Shown in pieces: positions 56,932 through 64,000 of a DNA stretch of 64,000 bases. The stretch is from contig NZ_CP087263.1 of NCBI RefSeq assembly GCF_020923435.1, positions 3,925,970 to 3,989,969 on the forward strand. Direction: 5' to 3'. The number at the start of each line of letters is the position of its first letter. The stretch's first letter is position 1. Made by a program: the position numbers and the translations under genes. Source of the stretch: Brevibacillus humidisoli. GTDB taxonomy: Bacteria; Bacillota; Bacilli; Brevibacillales; Brevibacillaceae. The notes below the pieces were generated by a model. The model was not told the origin of the DNA. It made no database searches and worked only from the letters and a program-made list of their open reading frames with translations.

Positions 56932-57988
56932 TTTTTAACAACTCCGTTTGTTCGTGCATGATCAGTTGATCGATCACTTCATCCAATTCCCCTTGCAGGA
57001 TCGCGTCCAGGCGATGCACAGTTAAGCCGATGCGGTGGTCGGTAACCCGGCTCTGCGGGAAGTTGTAAGTGCGGATCCGTTCGCTGCGGTCACCAGAGCC
57101 AACCAGGCTTTTCCGCGCTGCATCCTGCTCTGCCATCGCCTGCTGTTGATAATAGTCAAACAGCCGTGCGCGCAGCACGCGGAGCGCCTTCTCCTTGTTG
57201 GAATTCTGTGACTTCTCATCCTGACAGGAAACCACAATTCCGGTCGGTAGATGCGTCACGCGAACCGCTGACTTGGTCGTATTGACGCTCTGTCCTCCAG
57301 CACCGCTGGAGCAGAATGTATCTACGCGAATATCCTTCTCGTGCAGTTCCACTTCCAACTCCTCGACTTCCGGAAGCACAATTACGGTGGAGGTAGAGGT
57401 GTGGATCCGCCCGCCCGACTCTGTGGTCGGAATACGCTGCACGCGATGGGCGCCCGACTCGAACTTCAGCTTGCTGTAAGCTCCATGACCGCTGACAGAA
57501 AAGATGATCTCCTTGTACCCGCCGATATCGGTCGGGTTGGCTTCCAGCACTTCAACCTTGAAGTTGTGGCGTTCGGCAAAGCGGGAGTACATCCGGAACA
57601 GGTCAGCAGCAAACAGCGCTGCTTCATCGCCGCCCGCAGCCCCGCGAATCTCGACAATGACGTTTTTCTCATCATTGGGGTCCTTGGGCAATAACAGGAT
57701 TTTCAAGCGATGCTCCAGCTTCTCCTTGCGCTGTGCCAGTTCGGCGATCTCCATTTTGACCATCTCGCGCATTTCATCGTCCAGTTTTTCTTCGAACATC
57801 GCTTTCGCGTCGTCCAATTGCTGTACGACTGATTTATACTCACGGTAAACCATAACGGTCTCTTCCAAAGACGATTGTTCTTTGGAGAGCTCGCGCAGTT
57901 TTCTTGTATCCGCAATCACATCAGGATCACATAAGAGGTTGGTTACTTCCTCGTAGCGTTCTTCCACTGCGGCTAAGCGATCAAACAA
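56912..57988 (-). CDS. prfA: peptide chain release factor 1
   Basis: A 358-residue RF1 that terminates translation at UAA and UAG. The codon-recognition P-x-T motif is P187-T-T189 in [19 protein letters not shown], and the catalytic GGQ is residues 231-233 in [18 protein letters not shown]. The start is TTG at 57988, matching the M-L-D-R-L start of homologues, with GGGGTG seven bases upstream. Transcribed from a good promoter with prmC. Confidence 0.98.
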   Translation of the reverse strand: MFDRLAAVEERYEEVTNLLCDPDVIADTRKLRELSKEQSSLEETVMVYREYKSVVQQLDDAKAMFEEKLDDEMREMVKMEIAELAQRKEKLEHRLKILLLPKDPNDEKNVIVEIRGAAGGDEAALFAADLFRMYSRFAERHNFKVEVLEANPTDIGGYKEIIFSVSGHGAYSKLKFESGAHRVQRIPTTESGGRIHTSTSTVIVLPEVEELEVELHEKDIRVDTFCSSGAGGQSVNTTKSAVRVTHLPTGIVVSCQDEKSQNSNKEKALRVLRARLFDYYQQQAMAEQDAARKSLVGSGDRSERIRTYNFPQSRVTDHRIGLTVHRLDAILQGELDEVIDQLIMHEQTELLKSASATA

Positions 57989-58041
57989 TGCTTTTCACCC
58001 CATATGTTAGAGAATGAATGCCACTTTCCTTTAACAGTAAA

Positions 58042-58070
58042 AGTATAGGAGATTACGTTTTAAAAGTCAA
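58042..58070 (-). promoter_or_regulatory. sigma-A promoter for prfA-prmC
   Basis: TTGACT (58065-58070), 17 bases, TATACT (58042-58047). It abuts the terminator of the upstream lipoprotein gene. Confidence 0.75.
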
Positions 58071-58097
58071 AGAAAAAAGCCCGGCAGAACCGAGCCC
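58071..58097 (-). terminator. intrinsic terminator after the YhcN/YlaJ-type gene
   Basis: GGGCTCGG pairs with CCGGGCTT (58078-58097, with G-U pairs) and is followed by TTTTTTCTTTG on the minus strand, 12 bases past the stop. Confidence 0.8.
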
Positions 58098-58108
58098 AAT
58101 CTTTGCCA

Positions 58109-58597
58109 TCAGCGGTGATAGCCGTCGTTTGAGGTGACGTGAAAATCGTAACGGGGGACCTTTTGACGTAGGGCTGTGATCACCTGCCGTTCGACATCGC
58201 GGGCTTGCTGGGCCGTAACGTTGGGTACCAGATCAAGCGTAATATAGGCGTTCCCCCCATTCAATGTGATCCGGGCATTCTCCACGCCGGGCACCCGTCT
58301 TGCCATCATCCGCATATTGCGAATGTCGATTTCTTTATTGTTCACGTTGGAATGACCGATCACCAGATTGGGGTTCTGGTCTCTGCCCATCAACTCATCT
58401 CTATCTTGCAGCGGCGAGGCCTGACGATCAATCACATCATCGTTGCGATCAGGGATGGTTTGCCCGTTTTGCGTAGGGTCAAGGCTGCGCACACCTGCGC
58501 TGTTCTCCTGCGGGGTCGTAGGCGAGTTGCAGCCGGTGACGAGAGCCAAAACCAGCAGAACCCCTCCCAATCGCGACCACCGTACCTTTGCTTGCAT
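58109..58597 (-). CDS. YhcN/YlaJ family sporulation lipoprotein
   Basis: A 162-residue lipoprotein with signal sequence and lipobox LVTGC (Cys about 23). The C-terminal two thirds match the YhcN/YlaJ domain: NKEIDIRNMRMMARRVPGVENARITLNGGNAYITLDL, then QQARDVERQVITALRQKVPRYDFHVTSN, a small alternating fold of about 90 residues. Members are found in the spore inner membrane or forespore, and deletion effects are usually mild. ATG 58597 follows GGAGGTGG; a longer open frame lacks a better site. It sits between tdk and prfA. Confidence 0.85.
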   Translation of the reverse strand: MQAKVRWSRLGGVLLVLALVTGCNSPTTPQENSAGVRSLDPTQNGQTIPDRNDDVIDRQASPLQDRDELMGRDQNPNLVIGHSNVNNKEIDIRNMRMMARRVPGVENARITLNGGNAYITLDLVPNVTAQQARDVERQVITALRQKVPRYDFHVTSNDGYHR

Positions 58598-58750
58598 GTG
58601 AAAGCCACCTCCTGTTTCGCCTAGTTTGCGCATCCCGTGAGGTGCACATACGAGCTAGAGAAGGTGGCCTGATTTTCCTTTGAAATCGCTGCCAACAGGC
58701 TGGCTCAGCGAAAGATCCCTCCATGCAGGGAATGGTTTGCCGTTGTCGTC

Positions 58751-59374
58751 CTAGACCTGCGAAGGGTTGCCGCAGCCCTCCTGGGTGGGCAAGCGCGGTT
58801 TGCCTGGCACTTCGTGACAGTGGCGGCAGCGCGCCTGGTAACTCTCCGATGTGCCAACCATGATGATCGGATCGTGATAATGAGCCGGTTTGCCGTCAAT
58901 CAACCGCTGGGTACGCGTCGCCGGATTGCCGCAGACCATACAGATTGCGTGTAGTTTGGTTGCAAACTCAGCCAAGGCAAGCAGCGTCGGCGTCGATCCG
59001 AACGGTTCGCCGCGAAAATCCAGGTCTAGTCCGGCGCACATCACACGAATCCCCTGATCAGCCAAGGCTTCTGCCACTTCGACGATTCCGCTGTCAAAAA
59101 ATTGCACCTCATCGATCGCCACGACGTCCGTGTCTGACCCGACCGCATTCCAAATATCGCGGGAATGCTTGACGGCAATGGCATCTTCCATCGTTCCGTT
59201 GTGGGAAACGACAGCCATCGCATGGTATCGATCGTCGATCAACGGTTTAAATACCTGGGTACGCAGTTTTCCGTATTTGGCCCGACGGATCCGACGAATC
59301 AGCTCTTCACTCTTTCCGGAAAACATACAGCCACAGATCACTTCAATCCAGCCATCATGTTTCATAAATAACAT
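58751..59374 (-). CDS. tdk: thymidine kinase
   Basis: A 207-residue type II thymidine kinase of nucleotide salvage. The P-loop is [12 protein letters not shown] (about 14-25), DEVQFF is the Walker B region and the zinc-binding cysteines are in [13 protein letters not shown] and CRHCHE. The start ATG 59374 is near GGGGATG; an internal ATG three codons later is possible. It follows rpmE, as in B. subtilis. Confidence 0.96.
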   Translation of the reverse strand: MLFMKHDGWIEVICGCMFSGKSEELIRRIRRAKYGKLRTQVFKPLIDDRYHAMAVVSHNGTMEDAIAVKHSRDIWNAVGSDTDVVAIDEVQFFDSGIVEVAEALADQGIRVMCAGLDLDFRGEPFGSTPTLLALAEFATKLHAICMVCGNPATRTQRLIDGKPAHYHDPIIMVGTSESYQARCRHCHEVPGKPRLPTQEGCGNPSQV

Positions 59375-59435
59375 AACCAGACATCCCCAATTGCCGTAAT
59401 CTCGATTCCCTTCAAGAAGAGAGGGTAACTTTTAC

Positions 59436-59464
59436 ATCATATCATCTTGCAGCGATGCAGCCAA
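59436..59464 (-). promoter_or_regulatory. sigma-A promoter for tdk
   Basis: TTGGCT (59459-59464), 17 bases, TATGAT (59436-59441), about 62 bases before the tdk start. Confidence 0.6.
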
Positions 59465-59487
59465 TGCAGAATAGCTGATTTTTTCCA

Positions 59488-59520
59488 CAATAAAGCCAGG
59501 CAGTCGGAACCGCCTGGCTT
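59488..59520 (-). terminator. intrinsic terminator after rpmE
   Basis: AAGCCAGGC and GCCTGGCTT (59493-59520) with a 10-base loop, then TTTATTG on the minus strand. Confidence 0.8.
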
Positions 59521-59562
59521 CTCGTTTGAGCAGATTGGTCATCGTGCTTGCTGCGTTTGTCC

Positions 59563-59763
59563 TTAGGACAGGTTGTATTTGCGTTTGAAACGATCCACAC
59601 GACCACCGGCATCCACAAATTTTTGCTTGCCGGTAAAGAATGGGTGGCAGTTGGAGCAAATCTCAACGCGCAGAGACTGTTTGGTAGAACCAGACTCAAA
59701 CTCGTTGCCGCATGCGCACGTTACTTTAACCGTGTGGTAGGTAGGATGAATTCCTGGTTTCAT
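59563..59763 (-). CDS. rpmE: 50S ribosomal protein L31, zinc-binding form
   Basis: A 66-residue ribosomal protein with the zinc ligands [11 protein letters not shown] and [10 protein letters not shown] (C-x-C and C-x-x-C), then [21 protein letters not shown]. The four cysteines mark the zinc-requiring L31 type rather than YtiA. ATG 59763 has GAAAGAGGTG before it. It stands between the radical SAM gene and tdk. Confidence 0.97.
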   Translation of the reverse strand: MKPGIHPTYHTVKVTCACGNEFESGSTKQSLRVEICSNCHPFFTGKQKFVDAGGRVDRFKRKYNLS

Positions 59764-59874
59764 GATATACACCTCTTTCCGCCCTGATTCGTATGCCGAA
59801 ACAGAGTTATCTTCATACGCACATAAAAACATAGTAACACGTATCTGCAGGGAATGCAACAGCCTATCCTCTTG

Positions 59875-61149
59875 TCAACTTTTGTTAGCGGTGTTCTTCC
59901 TGCGACACAGTTCTTCAGGTGGAACGTGGGTAAAGGAGCCGATCACGACATCCGGCAGTTCCTGCTGATAGATCTCGATCGCCTGTTTCATTCCGAATAC
60001 CTCTCCCTGAGCCTGAGGGATCATCGCCAGGTAGCTCTCCGGATCGATGTTCAGATTGCGCAGTTGGATCAGCTTGATACCCGTCCGTCGGATAAACTGG
60101 ATCATCGCTTCCATCTCTTCTTCGCGATCAAAGACCCCGGGGAAGCAGAGGTAGTTGATCGAGGTGTAGACGCCGTTGGCCGAAGCGTATTCGGCCGAGC
60201 GTGCTACGTGCTCAAGCGTGTAGCCACGGGGTCGATAGTACGCATTGTAATGTTCCTCGATCGCACTGATGATGCTGATCCGCATCAGGTCGAGACCGGC
60301 GTCGACAATTCCTTTGATATGGTCCGTCAAGCCGGCGTTGGTGTTGATGTTGATGTAACCCATCTCGGTCTGCTGACGCACGCGACGCATCGCCGGGATG
60401 ATCAGAGAGGCCATCGTCGACGGTTCCCCTTCACAGCCCTGCCCGAAGCTGATAATACTCTCCGGCGTCTGCAGGTGATGCAGCATCACTTCGACCAGTT
60501 CATCTTCTGTCGGACGAAAGTTCATCCGCGTCTGCGGCGCCGGAAAGCCGCTGTCTTCCGGTTGTTCGGAGATGCAGCCGTAACAGCCGGCATTGCAGGT
60601 ATAGGAGACGGGCAGACTGCCTTCCCAGCGGTGAAAAAAGTTGTTGGCCGCCGTCAAACACTCGTATTCCAACGCACAGTGCGACAGATGCTGAAAGATG
60701 CGGTTATCGGGAAACTGGGTACATGTCTTCTCAACCAGCCGGCTCAACTCATCCATCGGTGAGAGCAGCGGATTCCACTTGTGGGGGTCGTCACTCTGCC
60801 TCGCCGCAACCCAGAACTGATCATCTTTCCAGACGACGGCGGTATAGCCGAACAGAGGAAACTTCTTCTGCTTGTCCACTTTGATGTAGCCGGGAAGCAG
60901 CAGGCGGGTGAACCCCTGCGGCAGCAGCGCGCCGACAGCCGTACACCCATCTAGTTTGATCATCTCTCCTGTCTTTGGGTCCATGCCGACTGGCACCGTA
61001 TCCGGCAGGCTGACTAGTGTGGCCCCTTCCGGCAGCAGGATCAATTCATCATCCAAGATCTCGGTCAATAGATCGCCGTTGCGAGCAACGGATAAGATAT
61101 CCGGGTGATCATACACCCGGCCCTGGTCATCTGCATATACCAGATGCAT
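59875..61149 (-). CDS. uncharacterised radical SAM protein
   Basis: A 424-residue protein with an N-terminal domain of about 175 residues (unknown, beta-rich, LPEGATLVSLPDTVPVGMDPKTGEM) and a radical SAM domain beginning with C185-N-A-G-C189-Y-G-C192, the CX3CX2C cluster motif. SFGQGCEGEPS follows in the place of the SAM-binding GGE motif, and later segments (ININTNAGLTDHIKGIVDAGLDLMRISI) fit the barrel. It has no C-terminal SPASM cysteines. It stands between the LysM-M23 gene and rpmE. I do not know its substrate. Confidence 0.8.
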   Translation of the reverse strand: MHLVYADDQGRVYDHPDILSVARNGDLLTEILDDELILLPEGATLVSLPDTVPVGMDPKTGEMIKLDGCTAVGALLPQGFTRLLLPGYIKVDKQKKFPLFGYTAVVWKDDQFWVAARQSDDPHKWNPLLSPMDELSRLVEKTCTQFPDNRIFQHLSHCALEYECLTAANNFFHRWEGSLPVSYTCNAGCYGCISEQPEDSGFPAPQTRMNFRPTEDELVEVMLHHLQTPESIISFGQGCEGEPSTMASLIIPAMRRVRQQTEMGYININTNAGLTDHIKGIVDAGLDLMRISIISAIEEHYNAYYRPRGYTLEHVARSAEYASANGVYTSINYLCFPGVFDREEEMEAMIQFIRRTGIKLIQLRNLNIDPESYLAMIPQAQGEVFGMKQAIEIYQQELPDVVIGSFTHVPPEELCRRKNTANKS

Positions 61150-61252
61150 GGTAAGGATCGCCTCTTTTCACTGCTTCTTGCTCATTGTATCGTACCGCAT
61201 TCAAGAGGCATTGTAAACGGAACGGCTTTTGCCAGAGCGAGTGGGCAGTCTC

Positions 61253-61288
61253 GCCGTAGAAAACTGGCTGTCACCGCAGAAAACTGGC
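61253..61288. repeat. short tandem repeat
   Basis: Two copies of a 16-base unit ending AGAAAACTGGC, period 20 bases, in the 165-base gap between the radical SAM and M23 genes. No function is suggested. Confidence 0.6.
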
Positions 61289-61314
61289 CACCTCGCGCAA
61301 CCACTCACCTGCGA

Positions 61315-62220
61315 TCACCTGAGATAGCGAAGTGGATTGACCGGCACGTCATCCTGCCTAACCTCAAAGTGAAGATGATACCCTGTCGAATCACCTGTGT
61401 TTCCCATGTAGCCCAACTTCTGGCCGCGCTCCACACGTTGGCCGATCTGCACGATGATTTTCCGCATATGGGCGTAGTACGTCTGCAGCCCGTCACCGTG
61501 GTCGAGGATCACCATGTAGCCGTACCCGCTGCGGATTGCTCCCGTCTCTACTACGACACCTTCCTTGGCAGCGAGGATCGGCGTCTGTGCTTCTTGTTGA
61601 TTCCATAGATCGACCCCTTTGTGCAGTTGACCCCAGCGCATGCCAAAACCACTGGTGATCGTCGCCCCGCTGACCGGCCAATCCATAGAACGCGACCGAA
61701 CCGCACTGCGGCTGGCCGCTTGCACGATTTGTCGGCGAAGCTGCACGTCGCCGGCCAGCATGGGTTCGGTCCGGGGAAGCGGCACGTACACGACCTGTCC
61801 GATATACAAATTGTCCGGCAAGATGCGCAGCAGTGGATTGCGTGAGATGATATCCTTTTTGTCCACCTGGTAACGGGCGGCTATCTTTTCCAGCGTTTCA
61901 TCTCGCGCAACCGTATGGACCACTTCGTTGCGCCGAATGACAATCTTCATCCCGATGGATAAAAAGTTGGGGTTGCGAATCTTGTTTTCTTCAACTAATT
62001 GCTGCAAACCTACGCCGTACTTATAGGCAATTTCTGAAAGCGTATCTCCTTTTTGCACGCTGTACGTGATTACGGTTTTCCGTTCAGCGACCGGCTGCTT
62101 ATCTTCCTGAAGCGCAGAAAACGGATTGATCGCCTGTAGCAGTGTTTGCTCAATCACAGCCTGCTTTGCGTCCTCTTGACTGCTCCAAGAGGCTTCTACA
62201 GCGGAGTCATGCAAATCCAT
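61315..62220 (-). CDS. LysM-M23 peptidase without signal peptide
   Basis: A 301-residue protein with a polar N-terminus (about 1-50), two LysM motifs (about 52-95, YSVQKGDTLSEIAYKYGVGLQQLVEENKI; and 101-148, HTVARDETLEKIAARYQVDKKDI) and an M23 peptidase domain (about 185-301). Zinc-site residues are present: LHKGVDLW and the last-strand HLHFEV. Residues 1-20 (MDLHDSAVEASWSSQEDAKQ) contain no signal or membrane segment, and an in-frame TAG lies just upstream of the excellent GGGAGGG ribosome binding site. Export, if any, must be unusual; spore or lysis-linked use is possible. Confidence 0.88.
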   Translation of the reverse strand: MDLHDSAVEASWSSQEDAKQAVIEQTLLQAINPFSALQEDKQPVAERKTVITYSVQKGDTLSEIAYKYGVGLQQLVEENKIRNPNFLSIGMKIVIRRNEVVHTVARDETLEKIAARYQVDKKDIISRNPLLRILPDNLYIGQVVYVPLPRTEPMLAGDVQLRRQIVQAASRSAVRSRSMDWPVSGATITSGFGMRWGQLHKGVDLWNQQEAQTPILAAKEGVVVETGAIRSGYGYMVILDHGDGLQTYYAHMRKIIVQIGQRVERGQKLGYMGNTGDSTGYHLHFEVRQDDVPVNPLRYLR

Positions 62221-62263
62221 CTGATTCCCTCCCCTCTACCTTCCCTACAGATATGCGCGATGG

Positions 62264-62299
62264 ACAAAAAAAATGACGGGAGTTTTATCTCGCCGTCAT
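62264..62299 (-). terminator. intrinsic terminator overlapping the rho stop codon
   Basis: ATGACGGCGAG and CTCCCGTCAT (62273-62299) pair around a loop that contains the rho TAA; nine T follow. The hairpin is thus partly inside rho and lies between rho and the M23 gene. Confidence 0.85.
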
Positions 62300-63610
62300 A
62301 GATGAGGTGCGGGACCCGCGCGCCGGTTTTGCATCCGACTGGGCATCCCCCTTGGTATCTCTACTCTCGATGGTCTGCAAAAATTCTTCATTGGTTTTGG
62401 AATCAGCCAGTTTTTTCAGGAATGATTCCACGAATTCGTGACTCTCTTGCATGGTTTTGCGGATCGCCCACAGCTTTTCCAACTCTTCTTTGGTCAGCAG
62501 CAGTTCTTCACGACGAGTACCGGAACGACGGATATCGATCGCCGGGAAGATGCGACGCTCGGACAATTTCCGGTCGAGATGAAGCTCCATGTTGCCGGTT
62601 CCCTTAAACTCTTCGTAAATCACATCATCCATCCGCGAACCTGTCTCTACGAGGGCGGTTGCCAGAATGGTCAGGCTGCCCCCTTCTTCGATGTTGCGGG
62701 CTGAGCCGAAAAAGCGCTTTGGCCGGTGAAAGGCGGCTGGGTCAATCCCACCTGACAACGTGCGTCCGCTCGGTGGAATGACCAAATTGTAAGCCCGGGC
62801 CAGCCGAGTGATTGAGTCGAGTAGGATCACGACGTCTTTTTTATGCTCTACCAGACGCTTCGCCCGCTCCAAGACCAACTCTGCCACCTTGATGTGGTTT
62901 TCCGGCAGTTCGTCAAACGTTGAGGCAATAACCTCTCCCTTTACCGATCGCTGCATGTCGGTTACTTCCTCTGGCCGCTCGTCGATCAACAGAACGAACA
63001 GGTGGATATCCGGATGGTTCTCGGTAATGCTGTTGGCTATCTCTTTCAACAGGACGGTCTTGCCGGCCTTGGGCGGAGCGACAACCAATCCGCGCTGTCC
63101 CAAGCCGACAGGGGTGATTAAGTCCATCAAACGTACAGAAAGCTTAGAGGGTGATGTCTCCAATACGAGTTTTTGCTGAGGATAGAGCGGTGTAAGGGCG
63201 GGGAAGTGCAGGCGTTCAGACGCCAATTCCGGGTCTTCTCCGTTGACAGCTTCCACTTGCAGCAGACCGAAATATCGCTCATTTTCTTTCGGGGGGCGTA
63301 CCTTGCCTGAGACGAGATCGCCCATCCGCAGGTCAAAGCGGCGGATTTGCGATTGGGAGATATAGATGTCTTCCGAGCTGGGCAGGTAATTGATCGGTCG
63401 CAGGAACCCGTATCCCTCCGGAAGGATCTCCAGAACTCCTTCCATGAACATCAACCCATCGCGCTCAGCTCGTGCCCGTAAAATGGCAAAGATCAATTCT
63501 TTCTTCTTCATTTGCGAGTAATGGGCGATCTGAAACTCTTTGGCCAGCTTGTATAATTCCGTCAGCTTTTTTTCTTCTAGTTCTGATAAAAGCACGTACG
63601 ATTCCACCAC
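62285..63610 (-). CDS. rho: transcription termination factor Rho
   Basis: A 441-residue hexameric RNA helicase that ends untranslated transcripts. The N-terminal Rho_N and cold-shock RNA-binding parts occupy about 10-130 ([24 protein letters not shown]). The Walker A is [14 protein letters not shown] (about 180), Walker [17 protein letters not shown], and the Q-loop/R-loop region [28 protein letters not shown] follows. A polar tail ([22 protein letters not shown]) ends the protein. The start is uncertain; I use GTG 63610, but a GTG a few codons later is also open and no strong ribosome binding site is visible. Confidence 0.97.
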   Translation of the reverse strand: MVESYVLLSELEEKKLTELYKLAKEFQIAHYSQMKKKELIFAILRARAERDGLMFMEGVLEILPEGYGFLRPINYLPSSEDIYISQSQIRRFDLRMGDLVSGKVRPPKENERYFGLLQVEAVNGEDPELASERLHFPALTPLYPQQKLVLETSPSKLSVRLMDLITPVGLGQRGLVVAPPKAGKTVLLKEIANSITENHPDIHLFVLLIDERPEEVTDMQRSVKGEVIASTFDELPENHIKVAELVLERAKRLVEHKKDVVILLDSITRLARAYNLVIPPSGRTLSGGIDPAAFHRPKRFFGSARNIEEGGSLTILATALVETGSRMDDVIYEEFKGTGNMELHLDRKLSERRIFPAIDIRRSGTRREELLLTKEELEKLWAIRKTMQESHEFVESFLKKLADSKTNEEFLQTIESRDTKGDAQSDAKPARGSRTSSMTAR

Positions 63611-63647
63611 GCTTTACGTCTTCTCTTCATGTCATCTGTTCCTTTCT

Positions 63648-64000
63648 CTACAAAACTAATCGCGGCTTTCGCTCCAGGCGGTGATTGCCAGTGATAAAAC
63701 GAACGGTTCCGGTCTTGGCCCGCATCACCACGGAATGGGTGGTAGCCCGCATCCCTTGAAAACGAACCCCGCGCAGCAGTTCACCGTCCGTCACTCCCGT
63801 CGCCGCAAATATGGCGTCATCTCCCTTTACCAGGTCATCCATGTACAGCACCTGGTGGGGGTTGGAGAGGCCCATCCTCTTGCAGCGCTCCAATTCGTCG
63901 TCACTCTGCGGCAGCAGTTTTCCCTGGATTTCCCCACCGAGACACTTCAGCGCTACTGCGGCTAAAACCCCTTCTGGCGCACCGCCAGTGCCGAACAAAA
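63648..64000 (-). CDS. glpX: class II fructose-1,6-bisphosphatase GlpX, C-terminal part
   Basis: The gene enters from the right edge and only about 117 C-terminal residues are visible. [29 protein letters not shown] is the conserved substrate-binding region of GlpX, a gluconeogenic phosphatase; [14 protein letters not shown] follows. Gene order glpX-rho-rpmE-tdk is as in B. subtilis. The stop is 37 bases before rho, so the two are likely co-transcribed. Confidence 0.95.
   Translation of the reverse strand, partial: LFGTGGAPEGVLAAVALKCLGGEIQGKLLPQSDDELERCKRMGLSNPHQVLYMDDLVKGDDAIFAATGVTDGELLRGVRFQGMRATTHSVVMRAKTGTVRFITGNHRLERKPRLVL

Overview
The window is a stretch of chromosome from a moderately GC-rich, endospore-forming Bacillales. 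Sporulation genes (spoIIID, spoIIQ, spoIID, spoIIR, a YhcN/YlaJ-type lipoprotein), flagellar hook/rod genes, a Bacillus-type atp operon, an SLH-domain surface protein and an 11-gene NDH-1 operon together suggest Brevibacillus or a close relative in the Paenibacillaceae. That genus call is inference from gene content. All genes but one (a LysE-type exporter) are on the minus strand, so transcription runs from high to low coordinates.

Layout in the direction of transcription. 64.0-56.0 kb is the conserved rho/prfA neighbourhood: glpX (partial), rho, a LysM-M23 peptidase, a radical SAM protein, rpmE, tdk, a sporulation lipoprotein, prfA and prmC. 56.0-54.6 kb holds a nested palindromic repeat element and spoIIR. 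54.4-46.7 kb is a housekeeping run: tsaC/sua5, mntP, ywlE, rpiB, ywlG, glyA, two small membrane proteins, upp and mnaA. 46.7-32.8 kb is the accessory part: LysE exporter with a divergent MocR regulator, a 1056-residue SLH-anchored phosphodiester glycosidase-like protein, an oppDFABC peptide importer, a stalk-domain secreted protein and a thiolase. 32.7-25.3 kb is the complete ATP synthase operon (atpZ-I-B-E-F-H-A-G-D-C). Next come an unrecognised 246-residue protein and a secreted M6 (immune inhibitor A type) protease. 21.7-10.7 kb is nuoABCDHIJKLMN without nuoEFG, with a NuoC carrying a large Ala/Lys repeat extension. 10.5-8.0 kb is ywzB-ywmB-murA, followed by alaR-alaT. 5.9-0.1 kb is spoIID, spoIIQ, spoIIID, mbl, flhO, flhP, an EpuA-like gene and the 5' end of a pgsA-like gene.

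Most of the window is conserved core: respiratory complex I, ATP synthase, cell-wall synthesis (murA, mbl, mnaA), translation termination and its methyltransferase, and the engulfment proteins SpoIID/SpoIIQ. MnaA makes ManNAc, a likely component of the secondary wall polymer that SLH proteins bind, which fits the SLH protein nearby. Intrinsic terminators and several sigma-A promoters can be read directly; sigma-E and sigma-F type promoters fit upstream of spoIIID and spoIIQ.

No large new defence or mobile system is visible. The least explained feature is a two-copy intergenic hairpin element. A 77-bp form lies near 34.86 kb and a 218-bp form near 55.7 kb; the larger looks like the smaller interrupted by a 141-bp palindromic insert flanked by 7-bp direct repeats. 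Other points worth a second look are the NuoC repeat extension, a SpoIIQ with an intact LytM zinc site, an export-signal-less LysM-M23 protein, an uncharacterised radical SAM protein and a hairpin that appears to hide the atpZ ribosome binding site.
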